A DNA stretch of 64,000 nt from Bacteroidia bacterium. GTDB taxonomy: Bacteria; Bacteroidota; Bacteroidia; J057; JADKCL01. This document shows, piece after piece, positions 49,095 through 61,300 of this stretch. The position numbers and the translations under genes were made by a program. The stretch lies in the NCBI GenBank assembly GCA_020635905.1, contig JACJYV010000010.1, positions 1 to 64,000 on the forward strand, in the 5' to 3' direction. The notes under the pieces are model-generated. The model saw only the letters and a program-made list of their open reading frames with translations, made no database searches and was not told the DNA's origin. Position 1 is the stretch's first letter. Each line of letters opens with the position of its first letter.

Positions 49095-51596
49095 CTACTT
49101 TACCAGAATCCGGGCCACCCGGGTTGTGTTATTCCAGGTTAGTTTCAGCAGGTAGCTGCCGGCAGCTAACCCCTCGGTGGAAATACTGGATTTACCTCCG
49201 GCGATCCTGCTTTGCAGGATCGTTTGCCCCCGCAAATCCAAAACCGTGGCCATCCCCGATCCAGGCTCAGGCACCTCAATTTGCAGGGTTTCTCCCTGAA
49301 AAAGGGGGTTTGGCCAGACTTTCATCAGCCCTTCGGATTCGGGCCTTCCCTCCGCCGAAACCAGGGCTGAGCAAACAGAGGTGGGTGAAAAAAACCAGCC
49401 TGAATTTCCCCCCAAATCCACACAGCCCCATCCTGCTCCCCAAAAAGCTCCTCCTGTGGCATTTACCCTTTCTATTTCGAGGTATTCAAAGCAAAGTGAG
49501 TCCTGCGCACGGTTGACGCCACCCACCAGACCCAGAGGGTCGGAATAGAGCCTGACCAAAGAAGAAGGGCTGCCGCTGAAAATGATCTCACCGGGCAATT
49601 GCAGCGTTTTCCCTTTGAAGTCGATTTCCAGGCCGGGGCCAGCAAAATCTGCCTGCTCACCAAAGGTGACATCCGTAGCGAGTTTCAGTTTCAGCGTGTC
49701 ATCAACCCGGAAGGTGTCAATCACCGAGCCATAGCCCCACAGAGTAGATTCACCACCGCGCATGATGATTTTGTTGACTGGAAAACCATCAGTCTGAATC
49801 ATCGAGCTATGCCATTTTTTGAAAATCAGGGTAGTCGAATCTCCCTGAAAAGTCAGGTTGGGACCGTCGAGATAAAATTCTGTTTCCAGCCTAACCATTG
49901 ACGTGGAGAGGTCAAGGGTGCGTGGGTTGGGAATGCCTGAACCGAAACGTATAGAATGGATGGGATGTCCCTGGGTAAACAATCCGCCCGAAGCCAAGTC
50001 GATTTCAGAGCAATACAGGCTGTCCAACAGTCTCCATGAGCCGTTCCCGTTGAAAACAACTGGCACATCCCCCGTTGGTTCGCCCAGTCTGTGCCCCTTG
50101 AGATCTATGATTTCCGTGTCGCCTGATACGAAATGAAACTCCATGGTGGCCACATCCGAAAAATCAGTTTGCATCGCAGTATCCAGGATCATTGAACCGC
50201 TGATATACAGATCGCCCCAGCCCTTGAAGGTCGGCATGTTGTGCACATTCGCCCAGGTCATATCGTGGCAGGTCGCGTGCCCCTTGATTTCCAGGGCCTG
50301 TCCGGCCAGCAAAAAACTGCATTCCCCGAAGTACACATTATCATTCAGGGTGGGCAGGCAGTATGCAGGTTCGTCTCTGCAATTCATATAGCCCCATTTG
50401 GTACTGTCCTGCCAGATTCCGTTGCCCCCGATCCAGTAGTAAGTCACCCCTCCGTTCTGTACAATATTCCACCCCGTGGTGGTGCCGAGTGGGGTGCAGG
50501 AGTTGGCGTTAAAAGTGGCTCCTCCCTGCGCGGTCACATTTTCCAGATTTACGAAATTGACGTTGATGGTCCCGTTGGGTCGCGCAATGGCTGCTGTTCC
50601 GGTCGGCGGAAAGGCCCGCAGCGTTTTATTGCCTGCACAAGAGCCGTTCACAATAAATTCTCCCAAACCTGTAAAAACAATCCCCGGGCTCAGAGATACT
50701 GTACCTCCCGCATAGCTCAGTTCAAACGTATCCGTAACCGTTTGGTTCTGAAAAACCCTCAGATCGTAGCTGTTATCATACAAGTTCCTGAAGGTGTTTT
50801 GATCATATATTTGGCAGTTTGAATTGGGCCAGGAGTTCATTTTCAGCGTATAAAACGTCAGGCCGCCCCCTCTGAAAGTGGAGTTCCACAGATCAAAAGT
50901 GGAAGTGCCCTGATTAAAGTTCAAACCGCCTGCATCGATTTCCACCGTCCCGCTATTGATACGGATCGTCGAGCTCCCCAGGTTCAAAGTGCGGGGAAAA
51001 GAATTGTATGACATAAAATCTTTCAGATCCAGAAATTGGTTATTGGTGTTGAAAGTGCCTTTGGAAACATACAGATTCGCCGTGCGCAACGTATCCATCA
51101 GCATGTAAGTTCCCGTTCCATTGATGATTACATCCGTGGTGCTCCCTCCCTGAGCCGTGAGGGCGTGGTTGGAAAAGGTCAACGTGTGATTCCCGCTTCC
51201 CTCCAGCCAGATCTCCTGTGTATTCGGATCATTCAGATTCAAAAACATGTCCGCGATCAGGGTGATTGACCCGAAAAAGTGCATTTTTACATTTGGAGTA
51301 GCCAGATCAGGCTTGAGGGTGGGGTGGAAAGTTGCCCCCGTCCAGTCCATATCCTTGCAGTAGGTGTCCACATCTGCGGTCACGGCTTGGCCAGTCCCAG
51401 AAAAAGAATTTCCATCGAAAAACACGTTATCGTTTGATCCCGGGACACTGGAATAAAAAATTCCCCCACCTGTGGAGGTCGCCCAGTGGTTGGCAAAATC
51501 TGACCAGTTCCCGGATCCCCCCACCCAAAAATAATTCGCGGCAACAGACCTCAATCCAATGCCTGCCAGCAGCAGAAACAGCGTTAAATTTTTCAT
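49095..51596 (-). CDS. T9SS type A cargo protein with WVGGSGNWSD modules
   Basis: An 833-residue secreted protein. The ATG at 51596 is chosen for its signal peptide (MKNLTLFLLLAGIGLRSVAA); the frame is open upstream but the extension is not signal-like. Two large beta-helix-like halves each open with a module, YFWVGGSGNWSDFANHWA near residue 21 and YYWIGGNGIWQDSTKWGY near 415. Both are followed by NDNVYF/FDG and long runs of solenoid-like strands (ITLIADMFLNLNDPNTQEIW). The last 80 residues form a type A sorting domain (LMKVWPNPLFQGETLQIEVP, GLAAGSYLLKLTW). It probably ends up on the cell surface or is secreted; role unknown. Confidence 0.88.
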   Translation of the reverse strand: MKNLTLFLLLAGIGLRSVAANYFWVGGSGNWSDFANHWATSTGGGIFYSSVPGSNDNVFFDGNSFSGTGQAVTADVDTYCKDMDWTGATFHPTLKPDLATPNVKMHFFGSITLIADMFLNLNDPNTQEIWLEGSGNHTLTFSNHALTAQGGSTTDVIINGTGTYMLMDTLRTANLYVSKGTFNTNNQFLDLKDFMSYNSFPRTLNLGSSTIRINSGTVEIDAGGLNFNQGTSTFDLWNSTFRGGGLTFYTLKMNSWPNSNCQIYDQNTFRNLYDNSYDLRVFQNQTVTDTFELSYAGGTVSLSPGIVFTGLGEFIVNGSCAGNKTLRAFPPTGTAAIARPNGTINVNFVNLENVTAQGGATFNANSCTPLGTTTGWNIVQNGGVTYYWIGGNGIWQDSTKWGYMNCRDEPAYCLPTLNDNVYFGECSFLLAGQALEIKGHATCHDMTWANVHNMPTFKGWGDLYISGSMILDTAMQTDFSDVATMEFHFVSGDTEIIDLKGHRLGEPTGDVPVVFNGNGSWRLLDSLYCSEIDLASGGLFTQGHPIHSIRFGSGIPNPRTLDLSTSMVRLETEFYLDGPNLTFQGDSTTLIFKKWHSSMIQTDGFPVNKIIMRGGESTLWGYGSVIDTFRVDDTLKLKLATDVTFGEQADFAGPGLEIDFKGKTLQLPGEIIFSGSPSSLVRLYSDPLGLVGGVNRAQDSLCFEYLEIERVNATGGAFWGAGWGCVDLGGNSGWFFSPTSVCSALVSAEGRPESEGLMKVWPNPLFQGETLQIEVPEPGSGMATVLDLRGQTILQSRIAGGKSSISTEGLAAGSYLLKLTWNNTTRVARILVK

Positions 51597-51643
51597 TTTA
51601 TTCAGGTTCAAACAAGTACAATCCCAAAATACTTTATTAATCC

Positions 51644-51651
51644 CAAAAATA
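51644..51651 (-). promoter_or_regulatory. -7 element of the 49095-51596 gene
   Basis: TATTTTTG on the minus strand (complement of 51644-51651), exact match to TAnnTTTG, 48 bp before the start codon. Confidence 0.4.
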
Positions 51652-51764
51652 AAAACCCAAATTTCACCCCTTCGCCATCCACTTCCCCAAATATGCCAAA
51701 AAACTCGCCTCCCAGGCCTCACGATCATCCACTTTTCTCCAATCTCTAAAATCTCACCTCTCAG

Positions 51765-51881
51765 GACTAACGACTCCCGACTAACGACTAACGACTAACG
51801 ACTAACGACTCCCGACTCCCGACTCCCGACTAACGACTAACGACTCCTCTCTAAAATCTAACATCTAAAAATCTAACATCT
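51765..51881. repeat. Heptanucleotide minisatellite and 15-bp repeat
   Basis: Twelve head-to-tail 7-bp units from 51765 to 51848, of only two kinds, GACTAAC (A) and GACTCCC (B), in the order ABAAAABBBAAB (the last unit ends in T). Right after it AAAATCTAACATCT occurs twice with a 15-bp period (51853-51866, 51868-51881). Non-coding. It resembles the short tandemly repeated heptamers described in cyanobacteria. Confidence 0.85.
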
Positions 51882-52220
51882 GATAAAGAGGAGCTGCCCC
51901 CGCACCGCTTCCGCACGGGCGGGGTCGGGCTCTTCCAGGGGTTCCGTCGGGTCGCTGGCGTTCTGCCTACTGCTCCCCGACCAGCCTCCAAAGTCTCGGC
52001 TGCCCTTCCGATCCCTCAGCCGCGGGCCAGCCCGCCCAACATTTGCACCAAAAACCCGCAGGAAACAACCAGGTTGTTTCCAAAAGCTAACCACTTCAAA
52101 GGGGAGGCCCGGAAAATCGGCGGGGGAGGCGGTGGCATGTGCGCTGGCAGCTTTCGATTTTCCTAGCGTTTTGGTTACTTTGGGGCAATGCCAAATCGAA
52201 CTTGAGAGATTCATAAGCAC
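51873..52220 (-). other. GC-rich island with one open frame, nature unknown
   Basis: Part of an 800-bp stretch (51597-52396) without a recognised gene. This island is clearly more GC-rich than both flanks. A 115-codon frame on the minus strand is Ser/Arg/Pro/Gly-rich with no recognisable domain (SKAASAHATASPADFPGLPF, GSRDFGGWSGSSRQNASDP) and may be accidental. A perfect 9-bp hairpin, GGAAACAAC/GTTGTTTCC, lies at 52061-52081. It could be a dispersed repeat, a structured RNA or an odd small gene. Confidence 0.3.
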
Positions 52221-52312
52221 CTTTTAAAACCAAAACCTGCGAACTAAAGTGACGCCCCGCCGGCGAGGCGACCCAATGGGGGCAAAACCACTATCATCAA
52301 AAGGCAGTTGAC

Positions 52313-52346
52313 AAAAAGAGCCCCGGTCAACGACCAGGGCTCTTTT
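52313..52346. terminator. Bidirectional terminator after the giant adhesin gene
   Basis: Stem AAAAGAGCCC/GGGCTCTTTT with one C-A mismatch and an inner GGTC/GACC (52314-52323 ... 52337-52346). T runs on both strands. It is 50 bp beyond the stop codon of the minus-strand giant gene. A second short hairpin, GGGCC/GGCCC, follows at about 52350-52362. Confidence 0.85.
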
Positions 52347-52396
52347 CTCGGGCCAAAGGCCCCCCTCTCGGGTAGCTTGAACCTTGCAGCCTAAAA

Positions 52397-55300
52397 CTAC
52401 CTCACCAGGATCAATTTCCGGTAGAACACAGCTCCCGAACCGGTCACCAGCTTGCTGATATACACGCCTTCGGTCACATGCTCTGGCTGGAAGGTCACTT
52501 CCGTCCGCTCATTGGCTTCTACTTGCCCGTCAAACAACGTGCCTACCAACTCGCCCCGCAAGTCAAACACCAGCACCGTCACCTGATCTTCCTTCGGCAG
52601 GGTGAACCGCAGCGTGGTTTTCTCCTCAAACGGGTTCGGGAAGGCTTCGAAGGTCGGCTCATTAGTCAGGAACTCAGCCGAGGCTGCGCTGTTGCCTTGT
52701 CCGTCTTCCTCTGGCATAGCCACTTTCGAACCCTGGTTCGCACAAGGACCACAATTGTCGCAGTCGCCCAGGCAGTTACCCTGGATCGTGTAGCTGGCCA
52801 GCGAATCGATCACGTTGCCCGTGCGGATACATGTATCCGTACAGGTCTCGAAGAAGCAGAACTTGAAGCCCAGCGTGTCACAATCGGGGTTGCCCACTGC
52901 GTTACGCTGAATCACATTCACCACCACCGTGTCGAAAGCCACACAGCTGTTCGCATCCTTGATCCGCACTACATAAGTCGTGGTCGTGGTCGGACAGTCG
53001 ATCATCGTCTGACCATTCAGGAAGGGCAGCGGCGAAGGCAGTCTGAACCAGTAGTAACTGTACGGAGCCACCCCTCCGGTCGGGATTGCCGTGATCGTGG
53101 GACACAGGAACGGAGTATTCAGGATCACCAGACGATCCACTCCCGCATCCACGCTCAGCGGCGGAGCCTGGGTCAGGGTGATCGTGGATACATCCGTACA
53201 TCCGTTCGCATCGGTCACGGTCACCGTGTAGGTACCAGCCGTCAGACCCGTGAAGATTCTCGGGGTGCCGCCCGTTTGCGTACCCGATACGGGACCGCTC
53301 AGGGTTACGGTGTAGGCCTGGCAGCTTGCGCCACCTGCAATATTTACCGTGATCTTACCATTCGCACCGCCATTACAGCCGATGTTGTAGCCACCTGCAT
53401 ACACCGATGGAACCAGCGAGGTGATCTGCATTACCGCAGGCTGGGTCAGGGTGAAGGACTGGGTCAGGCTGCAGCCGTTGGCATCCGTGGTGGTCACCGT
53501 ATAAGTACCGGCCACCAGGTTCGAAATATCCTGGCTGGTTGCAGTGAACCCGTTCGGGCCGCTCCAGCTGTAGCTGTAGGGCTGACAACCACCCGTCATT
53601 GAGTAGTCGATCGAGCCGTCGCTGTTGCCGTTGCAGCTGATGTTGTAGCCACAGGCATAGGTCGGGATCACAGAGCTTCCGTTCAGCAGTGCGGGTTCGG
53701 TCAGGGTAAAGCTGTTGGTTACAAAGCAGCCATTCTGATCGGTGGCAGTCACGTTATAGGTACCGGCCGCGATATTCTGCGGATCCTGACCGCTGAAGGT
53801 ATAGCCGTTCGGGCCAGTCCAGCTGTAGGTGTAGGGCTGGCAGCCGCCGCTCAGGCTGTAGTCGATCGAGCCGTCGCTGGCGCCGTTGCAGCTCACATTA
53901 TAGCCACAGGCGAAGGTTGGGATGGTCGATCCGTCCACCAACTGAGCAGGCTCAGTTAGGGTAATGCTGCAGGTGGTCTGATCGCCCACTCCGTCTGTCA
54001 CTGTCACCGAGTAGGTACCTGCGGCCAGGTTGATGGCCGTAGCGGTCAGTTGACCGTCGGTCCAGAGGTAATTGTAGGGCAGACAGCCGCCCGTCACGCT
54101 CACTGTGGCCTGACCGTCGGTCTGGCCGTTGCAGCTGATGTTGTAGCCGCAGGCGAAAGTCGGGCTGGTTGTGCTGCACACCAGCGGATCATTGGTCACG
54201 GTGACCGTAGCGTTGCAGGTGCTCACGTTTCCATTCACATCTGTCACCGTCAGCACCACCGGGTTTTGACCTTTGTCGTTACAGTCAAAGGTGTTTGGAT
54301 TAACCGCCAGGCTGGCCACCGTACAGTTGTCACTTGAGCCATTGTCGATCTGCTGCGGCGTGATCGCTACCAATCCTGTGCTGTCCGTGTTGATGGTCAG
54401 ATCCTGGCACAATGCGATGGGTGCAATGTTATCCTCAACCGTGATCCCTGCGGTGCAGGTCGATTGGTTACCGTTTACGTCAGTTACCGTGAGAGTTACT
54501 GTGTTCGGGCTGGTGCTTACGTCAGCGCAGCTGAAGCTTGTGTTATCCAGAGCCAGACTGGCCACGGTACAGTTATCGCTGGAGCCGTTGTCCACTTGTT
54601 GTGGCGTGATGCTGGCTGCGCCATCACCGTTATTGGTGCCTGCACTCAGTTGGATGGTCAGGTCCTGACAGATCGCAACGGGTGGAACGTTGTCCTCTAC
54701 CGTGATACCTGCGGTGCAGGTGCTTTGGTTGCCGTTTACGTCAGTTACGGTCAGAGTTACTGTGTTCGGGCTGGTGCTCACGTCTGAGCAGTCGAAGCTG
54801 GTGTTATCGAGCGCAAGATTTGCAACTGAACAATTGTCGCTGGAGCCGTTGTCCACCTGCTGAGGAGTAATGCTGGCTGCGCCATCACCGTTATTGGTAC
54901 CTGCGCTCAGCTGGATAGTCAGATACTGACAGAGCGCCACGGGCGGAACGTTATCCTCAACCGTAATACCTGCGGTGCAGGTGCTTTGGTTGCCGTTCAC
55001 GTCAGTTACCGTCAAGGTTACTGTGTTCGGGCTGGTGCTCACGTCTGAACAGCTGAAGCTGGTGTTGTCAAGCGCCAGGCTGGCTACAGTACAGTTGTCA
55101 CTAGAGCCGTTATCCACCTGCTGAGGAGTAATGCTGGCGGCGCCGTCACCATTATTGGTGCCCGCGCTCAACTGGATGGTCAGATCCTGACACAGAGCAA
55201 CCGGCGGAACGTTGTCCTCAACCGTGATACCTGCGGTGCAGGTGCTCTGGTTGCCATTCACGTCAGTTACCGTCAGGGTTACCGTGTTCGGGCTGGTGCT

Positions 55301-58300
55301 TACGTCTGAACAGTCAAAGCTTGTGTTGTCCAACGCCAGACTGGCCACGGTGCAGTTATCGCTGGAACCGTTATCCACTTGTTGTGGCGTGATGCTGGCT
55401 GCGCCATCACCGTTATTGGTGCCTGCACTCAGCTGGATGGTCAGATCCTGACACAGCGCTACTGGCGGAACATTGTCCTCAACCGTGATGCCTGCGGTGC
55501 AGGTGCTCTGGTTGCCGTTCACGTCGGTTACCGTCAGAGTTACCGTGTTCGGGCTGGTGGATACGTCTGAGCAGTCAAAGCTGGTGTTGTCGAGCGCAAG
55601 ATTTGCAATTGAACAATTGTCGCTGGAGCCGTTGTCCACCTGCTGAGGAGTAATGCTGGCTGCGCCATCACCATTATTGGTGCCCGCGCTCAGTTGGATG
55701 GTCAGATCCTGACACAAAGCCACGGGGGGAACGTTATCCTGAACTGTGATGCCTGCGGTGCAGGTGCTCTGGTTGCCGTTTACGTCGGTCACCGTCAGGG
55801 TAACCGTGTTCGGGCTGGTGGAAACGTCCGAGCAGTCAAAGCTGGTATTGTCCAGCGCAAGATTTGCAACTGAGCAATTATCACTTGAACCGTTGTCCAC
55901 CTGCTGAGGCGTGATGCTGGCTGCGCCGTCACCATTATTGGTGCCCGCACTCAGCTGGATGGTCAGATCCTGACACAATGCAACCGGGGGAATATTGTCC
56001 TGAACCGTGATACCTGCGGTGCAGGTCGATTGGTTGCCGTTTACATCAGTTACCGTGAGGGTTACTGTGTTCGGGCTGGTGGAAACGTCTGAGCAGTCAA
56101 AGCTGGTGTTGTCGAGTGAAAGACTTGCCACAGAGCAGTTGTCACTAGAGCCATTATCCACTTGCTGAGGAGTGATGCTGGCTGCGCCGTCACCGTTATT
56201 GGTGCCTGCGCTCAACTGGATGGTCAGATCCTGACACAGCGCCGCGGGCGGAACGTTGTCCTCAACCGTGATACCCGCGGTGCAGGTGCTCTGGTTGCCG
56301 TTGACATCAGTCACCGTCAGAGTTACCGTATTCGGGCTCGTGCTTACGTCGGAGCAATCAAAGCTGGTGTTGTCGAGCGCAAGACTTGCCACAGAGCAGT
56401 TGTCGCTGGAACCATTGTCCACTTGTTGGGTCGTGATGCTGGCTGCGCCATCACCATTATTGGTGCCTGCGCTCAGCTGGATGGTCAGATCCTGACACAG
56501 CGCCACGGGCGGAACATTATCCTCAACCGTGATACCTGCGGTGCAGGTGCTCTGGTTGCCGTTCACGTCAGTTACCGTCAGGGTTACTGTGTTGGGGCTG
56601 GTGGAAACGTCCGAGCAGTCAAAGCTGGTGTTGTCAAGGGCCAGATTTGCAACTGAACAATTGTCGCTGGAGCCGTTGTCCACTTGTTGGGGCGTGATGC
56701 TGGCTGCGCCATCACCATTATTGGTGCCTGCGCTCAGCTGGATGGTCAGATCCTGACAGATCGCAACTGGCGGAACGTTGTCCTCAACCGTGATACCTGC
56801 GGTGCAGGTGCTCTGATTACCGTTCACATCAGTTACGGTCAGAGTTACCGTGTTCGGGCTGGTGGAAACGTCTCCGCAGTTGAAGCTCGTATTGTCAAGT
56901 GCCAGGCTGGCTACCGTACAGTTATCACTTGAGCCATTGTCCACCTGCTGAGGCGTGATACTGGCTGCGCCATCACCATTATTGGTGCCCGCACTCAGCT
57001 GGATGGTCAGATCCTGACACAGCGCCACGGGCGGAACATTATCCTCAACCGTGATACCTGCGGTGCAGGTGCTCTGGTTGCCGTTCACGTCAGTTACCGT
57101 CAGGGTTACTGAGTTGGGGCTGGTGGAAACGTCCGAGCAGTCAAAGCTGGTGTTGTCAAGGGCCAGATTTGCAACTGAACAATTGTCGCTGGAGCCGTTG
57201 TCCACTTGTTGGGGCGTGATGCTGGCCGAGCCGTCACCGTTATTGGTGCCTGCATTCAGCTGGATGGTTAGATTCTGACACAGCGCAACTGGCGGAACGT
57301 TATCCTGAACCGTGATTCCTGCGGTGCAGGTCGACTGGTTGCCGTTCACGTCGGTAACCGTCAGAGTTACCGTGTTCGGGCTGGTGCTTACGTCTGAACA
57401 GTCAAAGCTGGTGTTGTCCAACGCCAGACTGGCCACGGTACAATTGTCGCTGGAACCGTTATCCACCTGTTGAGGTGTGATGCTGGCTGCGCCGTCACCA
57501 TTATTGGTGCCCGCACTCAGCTGGATGGTCAGATCCTGACAGATCGCTACAGGCGGAACATTGTCCTCAACCGTGATACCCGCGGTGCAGGTGCTCTGGT
57601 TGCCGTTCACGTCGGTCACCGTCAGGGTTACTGTGTTGGGGCTGGTGGAAACATCCGAGCAATCAAAGCTGGTATTGTCCAGTGCCAGATTTGCAACTGA
57701 ACAGTTGTCGCTGGAGCCATTGTCCACTTGTTGAGGAGTGATGCTGGCTGCGCCATCACCATTATTCGTTCCCGCACTCAGCTGGATGGTCAGATCCTGA
57801 CACAGCGCCACGGGCGGAACGTTGTCCTCAACCGTGATACCTGCGGTGCAGGTGCTTTGGTTGCCGTTTACATCAGTTACGGTCAGAGTTACCGTGTTCG
57901 GGCTGGTGCTTACGTCGGAGCAGTCAAAGCTGGTGTTGTCCAACGCGAGATTTGCAACAGAACAGTTGTCGCTGGAACCATTGTCCACCTGCTGTGGCGT
58001 GATGCTGGCTGCGCCGTCACCGTTATTGGTGCCTGCGCTCAGCTGGATGGTCAGATCCTGACAGATCGCTACTGGCGGAACGTTGTCCTGAACCGTGATA
58101 CCTGCGGTGCAGGTCGATTGGTTGCCATTCACGTCGGTAACCGTGAGGGCTACCGTGTTCGGGCTGGTGCTCACGTCTGAACAGCTGAAGCTGGTGTTGT
58201 CAAGCGCCAGGCTGGCTACAGTACAGTTGTCACTAGAGCCATTATCCACCTGCTGGGGAGTAATGCTGGCCGATCCATCACCATTATTGGTACCCGCACT

Positions 58301-61300
58301 CAGCTGGATAGTCAGATCCTGACAGAGCGCCACGGGCGGAACGTTGTCCTCTACCGTGATACCTGCGGTGCAGGTCGTTTGGTTTCCGTTTACATCAGTT
58401 ACCGTCAGGGTTACCGTATTCGGGCTGGTGGAAACATCAGCGCAGCTGAAGCTTGTGTTATTCAGGGCCAGGCTGGCAACGGTACAATTGTCGCTGGAAC
58501 CGTTATCCACCTGTTGAGGTGTGATGCTGGCTGCGCCGTCACCATTATTGGTGCCCGCACTCAGCTGGATGGTCAGATCCTGACAGATCGCTACTGGCGG
58601 AACGTTGTCCTCGACCGTGATACCTGCGGTGCAGGTCGACTGGTTGCCGTTCACGTCGGTAACCGTGAGGGTTACCGTGTTCGGGCTGGTGCTTACGTCT
58701 GAGCAGTCGAAACTGGTGTTATCGAGCGCAAGATTTGCAACTGAACAATTATCACTTGAACCATTATTCACTTGCTGAGGAGTAATGCTGGCGGCGCCGT
58801 CACCATTATTCGTTCCTGCACTCAACTGGATGGTCAGATCCTGACAGATTGCTACGGGCGGAACGTTGTCCTCCACCGTGATACCCGCGGTGCAGGTGCT
58901 CTGGTTGCCGTTCACGTCGGTCACGGTCAGGGTTACCGTGTTCGGGCTGGTAGATACATCTGAACAATCAAAGCTGGTGTTGTCAAGAGCCAGATTTGCA
59001 ACTGAACAATTATCACTTGAACCATTATCCACCTGCTGAGGTGTGATGCTGGCTGCGCCATCACCGTTATTGGTTCCCGCACTCAGCTGGATGGTCAGAT
59101 CCTGACACAGCGCCGCGGGCGGAACGTTGTCCTCAACCGTGATACCTGCGGTGCAGGTGCTCTGGTTGCCGTTGACATCAGTCACCGTCAGAGTTACCGT
59201 ATTCGGGCTCGTGCTTACGTCGGAGCAATCAAAGCTGGTGTTGTCGAGCGCAAGACTTGCCACAGAGCAGTTGTCGCTGGAACCATTGTCCACTTGTTGG
59301 GTCGTGATGCTGGCTGCGCCATCACCATTATTGGTGCCTGCGCTCAGCTGGATGGTCAGATCCTGACACAGCGCCACGGGCGGAACATTATCCTCAACCG
59401 TGATACCTGCGGTGCAGGTGCTCTGGTTGCCGTTCACGTCAGTTACCGTCAGGGTTACTGTGTTGGGGCTGGTGGAAACGTCCGAGCAGTCAAAGCTGGT
59501 GTTGTCAAGGGCCAGATTTGCAACTGAACAATTGTCGCTGGAGCCGTTGTCCACTTGTTGTGGCGTGATGCTGGCCGAGCCGTCACCGTTATTGGTGCCT
59601 GCATTCAGCTGGATGGTTAGATTCTGACACAGCGCAACTGGCGGAACGTTATCCTGAACCGTGATTCCTGCGGTGCAGGTCGACTGGTTGCCGTTCACGT
59701 CGGTAACCGTCAGAGTTACCGTGTTCGGGCTGGTGCTTACGTCTGAACAGTCAAAGCTGGTGTTGTTGAGCGCAAGATTTGCAACTGAGCAATTATCACT
59801 TGAGCCGTTATCCACCTGCTGGGGCGTAATGCTGGCAGCGCCGTCACCATTATTGGTGCCTGCACTCAGCTGGATGGTCAGATCCTGACAGATCGCCACG
59901 GGCGGAACGTTATCCTGAACCGTAATACCTGCGGTGCAAGTGCTCTGGTTGCCGTTCACATCAGTTACCGTGAGAGTTACCGTGTTCGGGCTGGTGCTTA
60001 CATCTGAACAGTCAAAGCTGGTGTTGTCCAACGCCAGACTGGCCACGGTGCAGTTATCGCTGGAGCCGTTATCAACTTGTTGAGGCGTGATGCTGGCTGC
60101 GCCATCACCGTTATTGGTACCTGCGCTCAGCTGGATGGTCAGATCCTGGCAGATTGCAACTGGCGGCACGTTGTCCTCCACCGTGATACCTGCGGTGCAG
60201 GTCGACTGGTTACCATTATTGTCCGTGACGGTCAGGGTGACGGTATTGGGGCTGGTGGAGACATTGGAGCAGTCAAAGCTGGTGTTATCGAGCACCAGAC
60301 TTGCGATGCCGCAGGCGTCATTCGAACCATTATCAACCTGGGTGGCCGTGATGCTGGCTGCGCCATCACCGTTATTCGTTCCCGCACTCAGCTGAATGGT
60401 CAAATCCTGGCAAAGGGCCACGGGAGCTTCGTGGTCTTCCACCGTTACAATAAAGCTGCAGGATGAGCTGCCCACGGAGTTGGTAGCCGTAGCGGTGACT
60501 GAAGTCGAACCCAGGGGGAAGGTGCTGCCCGGAGCAATTGTGTAAGTGATGGTCGAGGCCGGGATACCTACCGGATCGGTGGCTATGTAAGTGGCAACGC
60601 CGTCACACTGACCTGCGGTCGTATTCACGGTAATATCTGCCGGACAGACAATTGCAGGCGGTACGCCCACCACATTGATATCAAACGAGCAGGAAGCCGT
60701 ATTGCCAGAGGCGTCGGTCACCGTAAAGGTATTGGTAGTGCTGCCGATGGGGAAGGTAGAGCCGCTGGGCAGACCTGCGGTCTGAGCCGTGGTCGAGGGA
60801 CAGTTGTCCGAACCAACCGGGTTGGTGAAGGTCGCGGTAGCTCCTGCCGCACTGGTTGCGATCAGGTTTTGGGTGGGAGGACAGTTGATGGTCGGCGGGA
60901 TGGTGTCCTGCACCGTCACCGTGGCTGTACAAGTTGCCGTATTGGGGCTGTTGCCATTGCTGCCACCTGAGGTTGTCACGTACGTGCGGAAAGCCAGGTC
61001 GTCCAGACCTCCAACTACGTCCATTTCTCCGCCTGCATAAGGGTTGGTGCCTGCGGCATAAGAAATCCGGGTGCTCGTGAAGCCAACCAGACTGATGGTA
61101 TAAACCTGTCCGGCTACCACTGGAATCGGGGTACTCAGGGTAAAGGATTCAAACACTGAATTCGTGCTGAAGGTCAACGTCTGGGGGCCGGAAAGTTGAG
61201 TTCCTCCGGTACCAGCCCCTGCGTAGATGGTCAGGTTTTTGGTATTGGTGGTGGAGCTGGCATGCATAATCAGGTCGATTTGGGTCAGCTGACCCGTAAC

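Noticed and set aside
51765..51848. CRISPR or phase-variable coding repeat
   Set aside because: Units are 7 bp with no spacers, and no gene start or reading frame crosses them.
52478..53602. 374-codon plus-strand frame opposite the giant adhesin
   Set aside because: Antisense to SprB-like repeats and the sorting domain. The repetitive coding strand keeps the opposite frame open; the amino-acid make-up (His, Arg, Gly, Val-rich) is not protein-like.
54419..60421. CRISPR array
   Set aside because: Repeats are 261 bp, in frame, without spacers, and encode a protein.
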